34,039 nt of DNA. It comes from Phosphoribacter sp964647395 (GTDB lineage Bacteria; Actinomycetota; Actinomycetes; Actinomycetales; Dermatophilaceae). The notes below the pieces were generated by a model, which saw only the letters and a program-made list of their open reading frames with translations, made no database searches and had not been told where the DNA came from. The DNA is taken from contig CAZYHR010000020.1 of the NCBI GenBank assembly GCA_964647395.1, forward strand, positions 1 to 34,039. Direction: 5' to 3'. Positions 16,123 to 24,008 of this stretch are shown piece after piece. The translations under genes and the position numbers were made by a program. Each line of letters begins with the position of its first letter. The first letter of the stretch is position 1.

Positions 16123-17751
16123 TCACGAGGCGACCCGCAGTCGGGGACGCTCGTGGTTCTTCGGGGGACGGGTGACCTCGACGGGCTGGGCGGTCACGTC
16201 GACCGTGGTCCCGGCGGGGTCGGTGCTGAAGTCGAGGCGGGCCGACGGCTCGCCCTCGAGACGCTCCAGGAGACGGTTCTCCCGGAGGGTGGTCTTGCGG
16301 CCGTCGTGCCGCACCGACAGCGCGAAGTGCGGCGCCGCGACGGACAGTTCGACGTCGACGTGCGCAGCCCCGTGCCGGTGGGCGTCGGTGAGCACGTCGA
16401 GCAGCAGCCGGTAGAGGCGGATCTCGGTCTGCGGGGGCAGCCGGAAGCCCGACTCGTTGAGCGACACGCGGACCACCGCGCCGGTGGTCGTGCCGAACTG
16501 CTGCAGGCGGTTGGAGATCGCCGAGCCGAGCCCGGTCTCGGGGCGCAGCCCCACCCGCAGGTCGGTGATGTTGCTGCGGACGTCGCCGAGGATGCGGGCC
16601 ACCTCACCGCGCAACTCGGCCAGGTCGGCGGCGCACGAGTCGCCCTTGGCCTGCGCGGCGAAGCGGATCATGTCCAGCTGGAAGCCGAGGGCGGCCACCT
16701 CCTGGGCGACGCCGTCGTGCAGCGTGCGGGCCAGCTCGCGCCGCTCCTCCAGGCCGGCGTCCTCGCGCAGCGCGGCATAGGCCAGGGCCACGGTCAGGCC
16801 GGGGCTGTGCACGCCGACGGCGGCGCGGACCGCCTCGACCTCCGTGCGGTCCGGGCCCACGTCGGCGATCCGGTCGGTGACGAGCACACCCACCTGGGTG
16901 CCCTGGGTGTCGACGATGGGGCAGGCGACCAGGGCGCGGCCACCGGCGAAGCCGTAGGAGACCTCGCCCTCGCACCAGGCCGAGCCGATGATGCCGGCCG
17001 GGTCGCTGCTCGGCTGGGCCCACGGCACGCGCACGGCACCGCGCAGGGTCAGCGGCATGGCGTGTCCGCCGGGCTGGCCGATGAGCACGGCGCTGCGCCG
17101 GGTGGGGTCCTCCGGCAGGCCGTCGATGACGGTCTCGGCGAGCATGGCCGGGTCGAGCCCGCCGTCAAGGTTGGCCGAGATCTCGGCCAGCCGGGCCACC
17201 AGCTTGGCCGCCTCGCCGGCGACCGGGTCGGCGGGCTCGGGGCGCACGACCCGGTCCTCCCACGCGGCGAGGACGCCGATGACGACGGCCAGCAGGCCCC
17301 AGACGAGGAACTGGTCCATGCTCAGCGCGTGGGTGGGGTCGACGAGCAGGGCCACCGCGGCGCCCATGGCGACCGCGGCGAAGGTCAGCACGACGCCGAT
17401 CTTGCGCCGCTCGCCAGCGCGGAAGAAGGGGATGAGCACGAGGGGGAGCGCGCCGGGCCCGGCGAGGAAGGCCAGACCGGCGGCGAAGCCGGACAGCACG
17501 GTGGCGCCGAGGGCGGCCCGCCGGGTGCGGTGCGGCAGCAGGACGTCCTCGTTGGCCAGCAGGAAGCCGGCGACGATGTCACACGCGACGACGAGCAACG
17601 CCCAGGGCAGCACGGCGATCCCGTGGCCCTGCACGGCGTTGACGAAAAGGACGACTGCTGCGAGCCCGACCCTCAGGCGGGTCGCGGTCGAGAAGACCTC
17701 ACGCACTACTCCAAACCATTCTCTCTCCCCCGAGAGAGCTTCACCGGACAC
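16123..17751 (-). CDS. NarL-type sensor histidine kinase with degenerate ATP-binding domain
   Basis: A 542-residue membrane protein: about five hydrophobic segments (about 25-160), a GAF-like domain (about 180-325), and a HisKA_3 dimerisation domain with phosphoacceptor His345 in ERRELARTLHDGVAQEV. The C-terminal domain aligns in layout with HATPase_c of NarL-type kinases (LYRLLLDVLTDAHRHGAAHV) but lacks key residues. The N-box Asn is replaced by Asp456, the G1 motif D-x-G-x-G reads HDGRK at 482-486, and no G-x-G-L box is seen. It may therefore bind ATP poorly, act as a phosphatase or scaffold, or use an unusual mode. The GTG at 17751 is the long start; a GTG at 17706 with GGAG 5 bases upstream is an alternative. 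It precedes its response-regulator gene. Confidence 0.85.
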   Translation of the reverse strand: MSGEALSGEREWFGVVREVFSTATRLRVGLAAVVLFVNAVQGHGIAVLPWALLVVACDIVAGFLLANEDVLLPHRTRRAALGATVLSGFAAGLAFLAGPGALPLVLIPFFRAGERRKIGVVLTFAAVAMGAAVALLVDPTHALSMDQFLVWGLLAVVIGVLAAWEDRVVRPEPADPVAGEAAKLVARLAEISANLDGGLDPAMLAETVIDGLPEDPTRRSAVLIGQPGGHAMPLTLRGAVRVPWAQPSSDPAGIIGSAWCEGEVSYGFAGGRALVACPIVDTQGTQVGVLVTDRIADVGPDRTEVEAVRAAVGVHSPGLTVALAYAALREDAGLEERRELARTLHDGVAQEVAALGFQLDMIRFAAQAKGDSCAADLAELRGEVARILGDVRSNITDLRVGLRPETGLGSAISNRLQQFGTTTGAVVRVSLNESGFRLPPQTEIRLYRLLLDVLTDAHRHGAAHVDVELSVAAPHFALSVRHDGRKTTLRENRLLERLEGEPSARLDFSTDPAGTTVDVTAQPVEVTRPPKNHERPRLRVAS

Positions 17752-17906
17752 AAGGATGACACGTTCGGATGAGATTCATGACACCCGTTAGGGCGACTAT
17801 CCGGCAGATGGACGTCCGCGGTTTTTCACACCTGCACTGTGAATTGTTGTCCACAGCTGGACACCGGTCCTGGCGGGGTCGTGCGGTGCGCTGCCAGGGT
17901 GGCTCC
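17752..17906. promoter_or_regulatory. Divergent region between the kinase gene and comF with two dyads
   Basis: This 155-base region separates divergent genes. It is AT-richer than its flanks and contains two close inverted repeats: TTCACA at 17825-17830 with TGTGAA at 17838-17843 (7-base spacer), and TGTCCA at 17848-17853 with TGGACA at 17858-17863 (4-base spacer). Dyads of this size and spacing look like operators for a dimeric regulator. I cannot assign -10 and -35 boxes. Confidence 0.5.
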
Positions 17907-18677
17907 GTGGCGATGCTGTGGTCGGCCGTGGTCGCCCTCGTGCTGCCGGTGCGCTGTGCCGGGTGCGGCCGCGAGGACGTGCCGTGGTGCCCCGACTGCG
18001 CCGCCGACCTGCAGACCCAACGGTATGCCGCGCGGCCGGCTCGCCCGGACCCCTGCCCCTGCGGCTTGCCGCCAGTCCTGGCCGCGGGCCGCTACGCGGG
18101 GGCGCTGCGGGCGGCGATCGTCGCGCTCAAGGACGGCGGACGAGGGGAACTGCGCCCGGTGCTCGCCCCGGTGCTCGCCGAGGCGCTGGCCCCGCTGGTC
18201 GAGCCGGGGGTGATCGTCGTGCCGGTGCCCTCCTCGGGGCGGGCCCGTCGGGACCGGGGCGAGCGGCCGGTGCACCTGCTCGTCGAGCAGGCCGTGGCCG
18301 GCCTGGACCGCCCGGTGCCGGTGCGGGCCGCGCTGCGGGTCACCCGGCGGGTCGCCGACCAGGCCGGCCTGCGGGCCGGGCAGCGGCACGCCAACCTCAC
18401 CGGGGCGCACCAGGTGCCGGCCGGCTGGCGGTCGTGGCTGGCCGGGCGGCCGGTGGTGCTCGCCGACGACGTGCTGACCACCGGCGCCACCCTCGTCGAG
18501 GCCGCCCGCGCGGTGACCGCGGCCGGGGCCGTGGTCGTCGGGGCGGCGGTGGTCGCGGCGACCGAGCGTCGCGGCCCGCTCGGGCTCCGCGGTGCGCTCG
18601 GACCGGCGGCCGGCCGGGCGGCATACCCGGGGCGCGGATCACCGGCCGGGGTGGCAGACGACGCAGCGGCGGGCTAA
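17907..18677 (+). CDS. comF: ComF family phosphoribosyltransferase-like protein
   Basis: A 256-residue protein with the ComF layout: an N-terminal double zinc-ribbon (CAGC and CPDC around residues 17-34, plus Cys-Pro-Cys-Gly after it) and a C-terminal phosphoribosyltransferase fold with the PRPP-binding motif VVLADDVLTTGATLVEA at about 189-205. In competent bacteria ComF helps internalised single-stranded DNA; its biochemical role in actinobacteria is unsettled. The GTG at 17907 is preferred because it gives the usual short lead before the zinc-ribbon; an ATG two codons later is equally possible. The gene is commonly found between lpqB and hpf in actinobacteria, and here is separated from lpqB by the Tad region. 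Confidence 0.88.
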   Translation: MAMLWSAVVALVLPVRCAGCGREDVPWCPDCAADLQTQRYAARPARPDPCPCGLPPVLAAGRYAGALRAAIVALKDGGRGELRPVLAPVLAEALAPLVEPGVIVVPVPSSGRARRDRGERPVHLLVEQAVAGLDRPVPVRAALRVTRRVADQAGLRAGQRHANLTGAHQVPAGWRSWLAGRPVVLADDVLTTGATLVEAARAVTAAGAVVVGAAVVAATERRGPLGLRGALGPAAGRAAYPGRGSPAGVADDAAAG

Positions 18678-18774
18678 CGTGGGCTACACCATCTGGACCG
18701 GAGGGGAGGTGGTGGACCGGTCCCGTGGGTCTGCCCGGCCCGGTTCTCGTCAGGTCCATCGCTAGGAGGATTCC

Positions 18775-19383
18775 GTGGACATCGTCGTCACCGGCCGCCA
18801 CATCCAGGTCTCCGACCGCCTGCGCGACTATCTCAGCGACCGGCTGGCCAAGGTGGAGCAGATCGCTCCGAAGGTGACCCGCATCGACGTCGTCGTCAAG
18901 CACGAGCGCAGCACCACCCGCGACTCCGAGTCGGTCGAGTTGACCTGCCGCGAGCGGGGCAACGTGGTGCGCGCCGAGGCCACCAACCAGGACAAGTACG
19001 CGGCGGTCGACCTGGCCGTCGAGAAACTGCTCGAGCGGCTGCGCCGGGCCAGCGGCAAGCGCCGCGCCACGATCCGGTCCAACCGCCCGGACCCGGCGGC
19101 GGAGCAGTTCGAGCCCGCGTTGCCGCCGCCCTCGGACAACGGCTCGCAGCAGGGCACCGGCCCGTTCGGCGCGGTGGGCGACTCGCCGATCGAGGTCCGC
19201 GAGAAGGTGCATTCCGGCGAGCCGATGACCCTGGCCGAGGCGGTCAACCGGATGGAACTGGTCGGCCACGACTTCTATCTATTCAACGACGCCGACACCG
19301 GCCGGGCCAGCGTGGTCTACCGCCGGCGCGGCTGGTCCTACGGGGTCATCCACCTCGACCCGGCGCCGGCGCTGCAGGACTGA
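18775..19383 (+). CDS. hpf: Ribosome hibernation-promoting factor, long form
   Basis: A 202-residue protein with an N-terminal S30AE domain (about 1-105: MDIVVTGRHIQVSDRLRDYL, then KYAAVDLAVEKLLERLRR), a Pro/Ser/Gly linker (about 106-140), and the C-terminal domain of long HPF (about 141-197: VHSGEPMTLAEAVNRMELVGHDFYLF and YRRRGWSYGVIHL). Long HPF dimerises 70S ribosomes into inactive 100S particles in stationary phase. The GTG start has a strong AGGAGGA site. The GTG is 97 bases past the comF stop; the gap includes a GGACCGG/CCGGTCC inverted repeat that may be part of the 5' leader. Identity is secure. Confidence 0.96.
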   Translation: MDIVVTGRHIQVSDRLRDYLSDRLAKVEQIAPKVTRIDVVVKHERSTTRDSESVELTCRERGNVVRAEATNQDKYAAVDLAVEKLLERLRRASGKRRATIRSNRPDPAAEQFEPALPPPSDNGSQQGTGPFGAVGDSPIEVREKVHSGEPMTLAEAVNRMELVGHDFYLFNDADTGRASVVYRRRGWSYGVIHLDPAPALQD

Positions 19384-19424
19384 TCGGCGTGGCAGTTGAG
19401 CCGCGCCGGTCGCCGGGCGCGCTT

Positions 19425-19445
19425 CGGGCCGTTTTGTCCGGCCCG
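19425..19445 (+). terminator. Short hairpin after hpf
   Basis: Arms CGGGCCG at 19425-19431 and CGGCCCG at 19439-19445 enclose a T-rich 7-base loop. It lies 41 bases past the hpf stop and could be a weak terminator or processing site before the response-regulator gene. Confidence 0.4.
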
Positions 19446-19525
19446 GCCGCGGGGTGCCCGGCCCGGGTCGTCCCAGATGCCGCGCGTCGCGCGAGCGGCC
19501 TGGCCCTGCATGGGATCATGCTCGG

Positions 19526-20221
19526 GTGACCCAGCCGTCCTCCTCCGAGCAGCCGCCGATCCGGGTCCTCATCGCCGACGATCACGCCCTGTTCCGGCGG
19601 GGTCTGCGCACGGTCCTGGAGCTCGACGGCGACATCGTCGTCGTCGACGAGGCCGGTGACGGCATCGCCGCCGTCGAGCGCGCCGAGGCCTGCGTGCCCG
19701 ATGTCGTGCTCATGGACGTGCGGATGCCGCGGCGCACCGGCATCGAGGCGTGCCAGCTGATCAAGGACCGGGTGCCCTCGACCCGCATCGTCATGCTGAC
19801 GATGTCCGACGAGGAGTCCGACCTGTTCGACGCGGTCCGCGCCGGTGCCAACGGCTATGTCCTCAAGGACGTGCCGGGCGAGGAGATCGCCGCCGGCATC
19901 CGCGCCGTCATGGGCGGCGACTCGCTGATCTCGCCGTCGATGGCCTCCAAGCTGCTGGCCGAGTTCGCCCAACTGCGCCGGCGCGATGCCGACGACGCCG
20001 TGACGCATCTGCCCAAGCTCACCGAGCGCGAGATCGAGGTGCTCGGCCTGGTGGCCCGGGGCCTGGGCAACCGCGAGATCGGCAAGGAGCTGTTCATCTC
20101 GGAGAACACCGTGAAGAACCACGTGCGCAACATCCTGGAGAAGCTGCAGCTGAACACCCGCATGGAGGCGGCGATGTATGCCGTGCGGCAGAACCTCATC
20201 AACCCGCCGACCACCGGCTGA
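19526..20221 (+). CDS. LuxR-family response regulator without adjacent kinase
   Basis: A 231-residue NarL-type response regulator. The receiver domain (about 11-130) shows VLIADDHALFRRGL, phosphoacceptor Asp64 (VVLMDVRMPRRTG), VMLTMSDEE and Lys in YVLKDVPG. The LuxR helix-turn-helix (about 165-228) reads LTEREIEVLGLVARGLGNREI, then SENTVKNHVRNILEKL. The GTG at 19526 is chosen because it puts the receiver domain near the N-terminus; no ribosome binding site is evident, and the message may be leaderless. A regulator of this type between hpf and secA is a common arrangement in actinobacteria (for example Streptomyces). No kinase gene lies beside it. Target genes cannot be inferred. Confidence 0.9.
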   Translation: MTQPSSSEQPPIRVLIADDHALFRRGLRTVLELDGDIVVVDEAGDGIAAVERAEACVPDVVLMDVRMPRRTGIEACQLIKDRVPSTRIVMLTMSDEESDLFDAVRAGANGYVLKDVPGEEIAAGIRAVMGGDSLISPSMASKLLAEFAQLRRRDADDAVTHLPKLTEREIEVLGLVARGLGNREIGKELFISENTVKNHVRNILEKLQLNTRMEAAMYAVRQNLINPPTTG

Positions 20222-20239
20222 CCGGGGCCGCAGCCCCGG
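20222..20239. terminator. Hairpin between convergent regulator and amidase genes
   Basis: Arms CCGGGGC at 20222-20228 and GCCCCGG at 20233-20239 flank a CGCA loop, starting immediately after the regulator stop. The gap is only 33 bases, so this can terminate both convergent transcripts. Confidence 0.6.
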
Positions 20240-20254
20240 CCGGCCGGTGGCTGC

Positions 20255-22333
20255 TCAGCCCAGGTCGAGCTGCCAGCGCGGCGAGCCGTAGGCCGGCAGG
20301 TTGGTCGCGGCGTGCATCGACCACTGCTGATAGGTCGACTCGGCCGCGAGCGTGTGCACCTCGACCAGGCCCGATCCGGTGGCCTCGGTCTGCAGGACGA
20401 CCAGGTCCGGGCGGCCGGACTCGCGGGCGCGCAGCGCCCACTGCACCCCGGAGTCGGGGACGTAGCCGATCGGCAGCGCCGCGTGGACGTCCCACTGCTG
20501 CAGGTTGGACGCGCCGGTCAGGCTGTGCACCTCCGAGCGGCCCGAGCCGGTGCGGCCGCCGTGCAGCACGGCGTAGAGGTCGTCGGTGCCGTCCGGGGTG
20601 AGGAACCGCCAGGCGGCCGGGTCGACGCCCTGGCCGATCGGCAGGGCGGTGTGCCGCGTCCACCTGGTGTAATCGCTCGCGCCGGACAGGGTGTGCACCT
20701 CGACCCGGCCGCTGCCGGTGTCGTCGGTGAGGATGAAGGACAGGTCGCCGCCGCTCGGGCCGCCCAGCGCCATCTGCACCTTGCGCTCCGGCGTGAAGGT
20801 CCACATCGGCGTGGTGGCGGTGTACATCCGCTGGTAGCCGCTGGCCCAGGTGAGCATCGCCACCTCGACCTTGCCGCTGCGCGTGTTGCGGGTGTGCACG
20901 GCCACCAGGTCGGGCCGCGTGTCGCCGCCCGAGGGGCCGACGAACACCCGCCACTCGCTGGGGTCCAGCGTCGGCAGCGGCGTCCATGTGCTGGACAGGC
21001 GCTCCCGGTAGTTGGACGACGCGGACTGGGTGTGCACCTCGACCTGGCCGGAGCCGGTGCGCTGGGTGAGCACCCCGACCAGGTCGATGTCGGCGGTCCG
21101 GTTGGCCGCGGCATACTGCGTGGCGATGGTGCGGATGGTGCCCAACTGGGCGTAGAGGGCGTTGCCGGGGCAGGCGGTCAGGCCCGGGTCGCGGTGGCCG
21201 GAGACGACGTTGAGGGTGACCGGGGTGCCCTCGGCGTAGCGGGTGTAGATCGACCCGGCCGAGGTCAGGGTGACCTGGCCGGTCGCGGCCCGGCCGTAGA
21301 GCCCGAGCTTGTAGCCGACCACCTGGCCGATCGAGGCGACCATCGCCGGTGGCGGGGTGGCGGTGGAGAAGTCGCCCATGCCGGCGACGCCGAAGGTCAG
21401 GTAGTTGAAGCCGCCGGTGTGCGCCCCGATGACGGCCCGGTCCAGGCCGCCGGCCCGGCCCTCGAAGATCGTGCCGAAGCGGTCCACGACGTAGTTGTAG
21501 CCGAGGTCGCACCACCCGTTGGCCTTCGTGTGATAGGCGTAGATTCCGCGCAGTTGCGCGGCGCTCTGGGCGGCCGTGTAGGCGTTGGTCGAGGCGCTGT
21601 GGTGCACGATGGCCGACTTGATGGTCGGCGCGTAGGTGGGCGCGCAGGAGCGCAGCGACTCGTCCGCGCCCCAATCGGCGCGGCTGACGATCCGGGGGGC
21701 GATGCTGCCGGCGTGCGCCTGGGTCGTGCCGCCGCGCCCGGTGCGCGCGTCGGCGGGGCTGCTGCCCGGGTCGATCGCGACCAACCGCAGGTCCTTGAGC
21801 ACGCCCGGGTCGCCGTCGATGCGCACCTGAGCGCCGTCGGCGCCCGCCGGCACGAAGACCGGCTCGGTGCCGGCCCGGGCGGCCTGCGGGCGCTTGGCCT
21901 CGGCCGAGCCCGGGTCGGGGGCCGAGTCGGTCAGCCCGAGCGGCTGCCAGTCGCCCCACGCGCCGCCCGCGCGCAGCCGGAGTTGCACGACCGGACCGGT
22001 TCCCGGCCCGGTGCCGCGAGCGGCCGGCGCCGCCCAGGTCACCCCGATGGTCGAGGAGGCGGGCAGCGCCAGTTCGCCGGTGAACACGGCCGGGGTCGTG
22101 CCGGCCGACACCCGGGGGGTGCCGGGAGTGGGGGCCTGGCCCCGCACCGCCTGCGGCAGGTATGCCGCCGGGGCGGCTCCCAGCGCGACCCGGTCGACGC
22201 CGCCGAGCGGGACGACCGTGGTGCGCGGGGCGACCGGCCGCGGCGCGGCCTGGGCGAGATCGGTGACCGGGACCAACAGGACGCCGAGCGAGAGCGCGAG
22301 GGCAGCGCTGAGCCGTGTCGTGACGCGATGCAT
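20255..22333 (-). CDS. Secreted PGRP-type N-acetylmuramoyl-L-alanine amidase with C-terminal repeats
   Basis: A 692-residue exported protein. A signal peptide (MHRVTTRLSAALALSLGVLL, cleavage near LAQAA-PRP) is followed by an Ala/Pro/Gly-rich region (about 30-210), then the peptidoglycan-recognition/amidase_2 domain (about 212-405). Likely zinc ligands are His in IVHHS (244), His380 (SGHRD) and Cys388 (ACPGN). The C-terminal 270 residues hold five repeats of about 57 residues, each with a TGSG-x-x-EVH-type core (positions near 428, 486, 541, 597, 654) and a trailing Trp motif. They could be wall-binding or a propeller-like fold. The enzyme should cut the amide between muramic acid and the stem peptide. 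The ATG at 22333 is chosen for the signal peptide; longer upstream starts give no sensible N-terminus. Confidence 0.88.
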   Translation of the reverse strand: MHRVTTRLSAALALSLGVLLVPVTDLAQAAPRPVAPRTTVVPLGGVDRVALGAAPAAYLPQAVRGQAPTPGTPRVSAGTTPAVFTGELALPASSTIGVTWAAPAARGTGPGTGPVVQLRLRAGGAWGDWQPLGLTDSAPDPGSAEAKRPQAARAGTEPVFVPAGADGAQVRIDGDPGVLKDLRLVAIDPGSSPADARTGRGGTTQAHAGSIAPRIVSRADWGADESLRSCAPTYAPTIKSAIVHHSASTNAYTAAQSAAQLRGIYAYHTKANGWCDLGYNYVVDRFGTIFEGRAGGLDRAVIGAHTGGFNYLTFGVAGMGDFSTATPPPAMVASIGQVVGYKLGLYGRAATGQVTLTSAGSIYTRYAEGTPVTLNVVSGHRDPGLTACPGNALYAQLGTIRTIATQYAAANRTADIDLVGVLTQRTGSGQVEVHTQSASSNYRERLSSTWTPLPTLDPSEWRVFVGPSGGDTRPDLVAVHTRNTRSGKVEVAMLTWASGYQRMYTATTPMWTFTPERKVQMALGGPSGGDLSFILTDDTGSGRVEVHTLSGASDYTRWTRHTALPIGQGVDPAAWRFLTPDGTDDLYAVLHGGRTGSGRSEVHSLTGASNLQQWDVHAALPIGYVPDSGVQWALRARESGRPDLVVLQTEATGSGLVEVHTLAAESTYQQWSMHAATNLPAYGSPRWQLDLG

Positions 22334-22619
22334 GGGGGAGGGTGCTCCAAGGGATGCGGGACCGGGAGAGGCCCGGATGGTCGGTGGGCTATTCGCGATA
22401 TGGCCCCGCCCCCGCGGGGTTGACCGGACACGCCCCGCCCCGACCGGGTCACGCATCCAACGGTCGACCACCATAGGTCACTCGTGTCGGCTGCCGCCAC
22501 TTCTGTCACAGCATTCGGGCAGTCCTGCGGCGTGTCGGTGGGCTCTTGGCGGCGTGTCGTGCTATCAGGCCCGGTTTCGCGTGGTCGAGGGCGGTCCGGA
22601 CAAGGTCTACCGTGGCGCC
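22334..22619. promoter_or_regulatory. Divergent promoter region between amidase and MFS genes
   Basis: This 286-base gap separates divergent genes and must hold both promoters. On the plus strand TACCGT at 22608-22613 lies 6 bases before the MFS ATG, the spacing expected for a -10 box of a leaderless message, with only a poor -35 match upstream. I saw no small gene or clear hairpin. Confidence 0.4.
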
Positions 22620-23978
22620 ATGACGACGACGGTCTCCGGCCGGCGCACCCTCCACCGCGCCTGGTGGGTCGCGGCGGCCGTGCTGCTGGCGCTGGTCAGT
22701 GCCGCCGGCTTCCGCTCCTCGACCGGCGCGCTGCTGGAGTCGCTGGAGGCGGAGTTCGGCTGGTCGCGCACGACGACCTCGGGGGCGGTCACCGCCAACC
22801 TCGTGATCTTCGGGCTCACCGCGCCCTTTGCGGCGGCGCTGATGGACCGTTTCGGCATCCGGCGCGTCCTGACCGTGGCGCTCGTGCTGGTCGCCCTGGG
22901 CAGCGGCCTGACCACGGTGATGACCGCCCCGTGGCAGCTGTGGGTGCTCTGGGGCGGCTTCGTCGGGCTGGGCACCGGCGCGATGGCGCTGGTGCTCGGC
23001 TCGGTCGTGGCCAACCGCTGGTTCGCCACCCGTCGCGGTCTGGTGACCGGGTTGTTCTCCGCGGCGAGCTCCACCGGCCAGCTCGTCTTCCTGCCGGCCA
23101 TCGCCGCCCTGGCCCATCACCCGGGCTGGCGGGTGGCGGCCCTGTTGATCGCGGGGGCCGCCCTGGCGATCGTCCCGCTGGTGCTGCTGGCGGTCGCCGA
23201 CCACCCCGCCGACGTCGGCGCCCAGCCCTACGGCGCGCCCGAGCCGGCGCCGTCGGCTGCGCAGCCACCGACGCCGGCCGCCGGGGCGGTGGTCCCGGCC
23301 GGGCCGCATACCGCAGTGCGATCCGGCGTTGACAGCGCTGCACCGCAACGCCGCTCGCCTGCTGCGGTCGCCCTGAGCGAGCTGCGTCTGGCCTCGCCGT
23401 CGCTGGCCTTCTGGGTGCTCATGGCGACCTTCTTCGTCTGCGGCTGGTCGACCAACGGGCTCATCGGCACCCACTTCATCCCGGCGGCGCACGATCACGG
23501 CATGCCGCCGACGACCGCCGCCTGGCTGCTGGCGCTGATCGGCATCTTCGACATCGCCGGCACCATCGCGTCCGGCTGGCTCACCGACCGGGTCGACCCG
23601 CGGTTGTTGCTGCTGGCCTACTACGTGCTGCGCGGGCTGTCGCTGCTCATCGTCCCGGTCGTGCTCGGCCCGTCGGTGGAGCCCCCGTTGTTCCTGTTCA
23701 TCGTCTTCTACGGCCTGGACTGGGTGGCCACCGTGCCGCCGACGATGGCGTTGTGCCGCAGGCATTTCGGGCTGGCGCGTTCGAGCGTCGTGTTCGGCTG
23801 GGTGTTCGCCTCGCACATGGTCGGGGCCGGCATCGCCGCCTCGTACGCCGGCTGGGTGCGCCAGTCGCACGGCGACTACGGCCAGGCCTGGCTCACCGCG
23901 GGGGCGCTGTGCCTGGTCGCCGGTTTCGCGTGCCTGGCCATCCCGCGCCGCGACGAGCCGAGCGCGGCGGCCGGCTGA
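22620..23978 (+). CDS. Major facilitator superfamily transporter
   Basis: A 452-residue transporter with about twelve membrane segments. The loop after segment 2 carries the MFS motif A (MDRFGIRRVL), and the second half repeats it (GWLTDRVDPR). The central cytoplasmic loop (about 193-258) is long and Pro/Ala-rich. The overall pattern (FRSSTGALLESLEAEFGWSR at the start) resembles the monocarboxylate/oxalate-formate-type subgroup, but the substrate is not predictable. The ATG at 22620 has no ribosome binding site and is likely leaderless. It is transcribed alone, and its stop codon sits in the loop of a hairpin. Confidence 0.88.
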   Translation: MTTTVSGRRTLHRAWWVAAAVLLALVSAAGFRSSTGALLESLEAEFGWSRTTTSGAVTANLVIFGLTAPFAAALMDRFGIRRVLTVALVLVALGSGLTTVMTAPWQLWVLWGGFVGLGTGAMALVLGSVVANRWFATRRGLVTGLFSAASSTGQLVFLPAIAALAHHPGWRVAALLIAGAALAIVPLVLLAVADHPADVGAQPYGAPEPAPSAAQPPTPAAGAVVPAGPHTAVRSGVDSAAPQRRSPAAVALSELRLASPSLAFWVLMATFFVCGWSTNGLIGTHFIPAAHDHGMPPTTAAWLLALIGIFDIAGTIASGWLTDRVDPRLLLLAYYVLRGLSLLIVPVVLGPSVEPPLFLFIVFYGLDWVATVPPTMALCRRHFGLARSSVVFGWVFASHMVGAGIAASYAGWVRQSHGDYGQAWLTAGALCLVAGFACLAIPRRDEPSAAAG

Positions 23979-23990
23979 CCGGCCGCCGCG
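23963..23990. terminator. 12-bp hairpin with the MFS stop codon in its loop
   Basis: Arms at 23963-23974 and 23979-23990 are exact reverse complements. The 4-base loop CTGA contains the MFS stop codon. It lies between convergent genes 30 bases apart, so it probably terminates the MFS message and may also act on the phosphatase message. Confidence 0.65.
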
Positions 23991-24008
23991 GCGCCCGGCG
24001 GAGCCCGC

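Noticed and set aside
20312..22423. A 703-codon open frame on the plus strand
   Set aside because: It is antisense to the secreted amidase, whose signal peptide, catalytic residues and repeats are clear.
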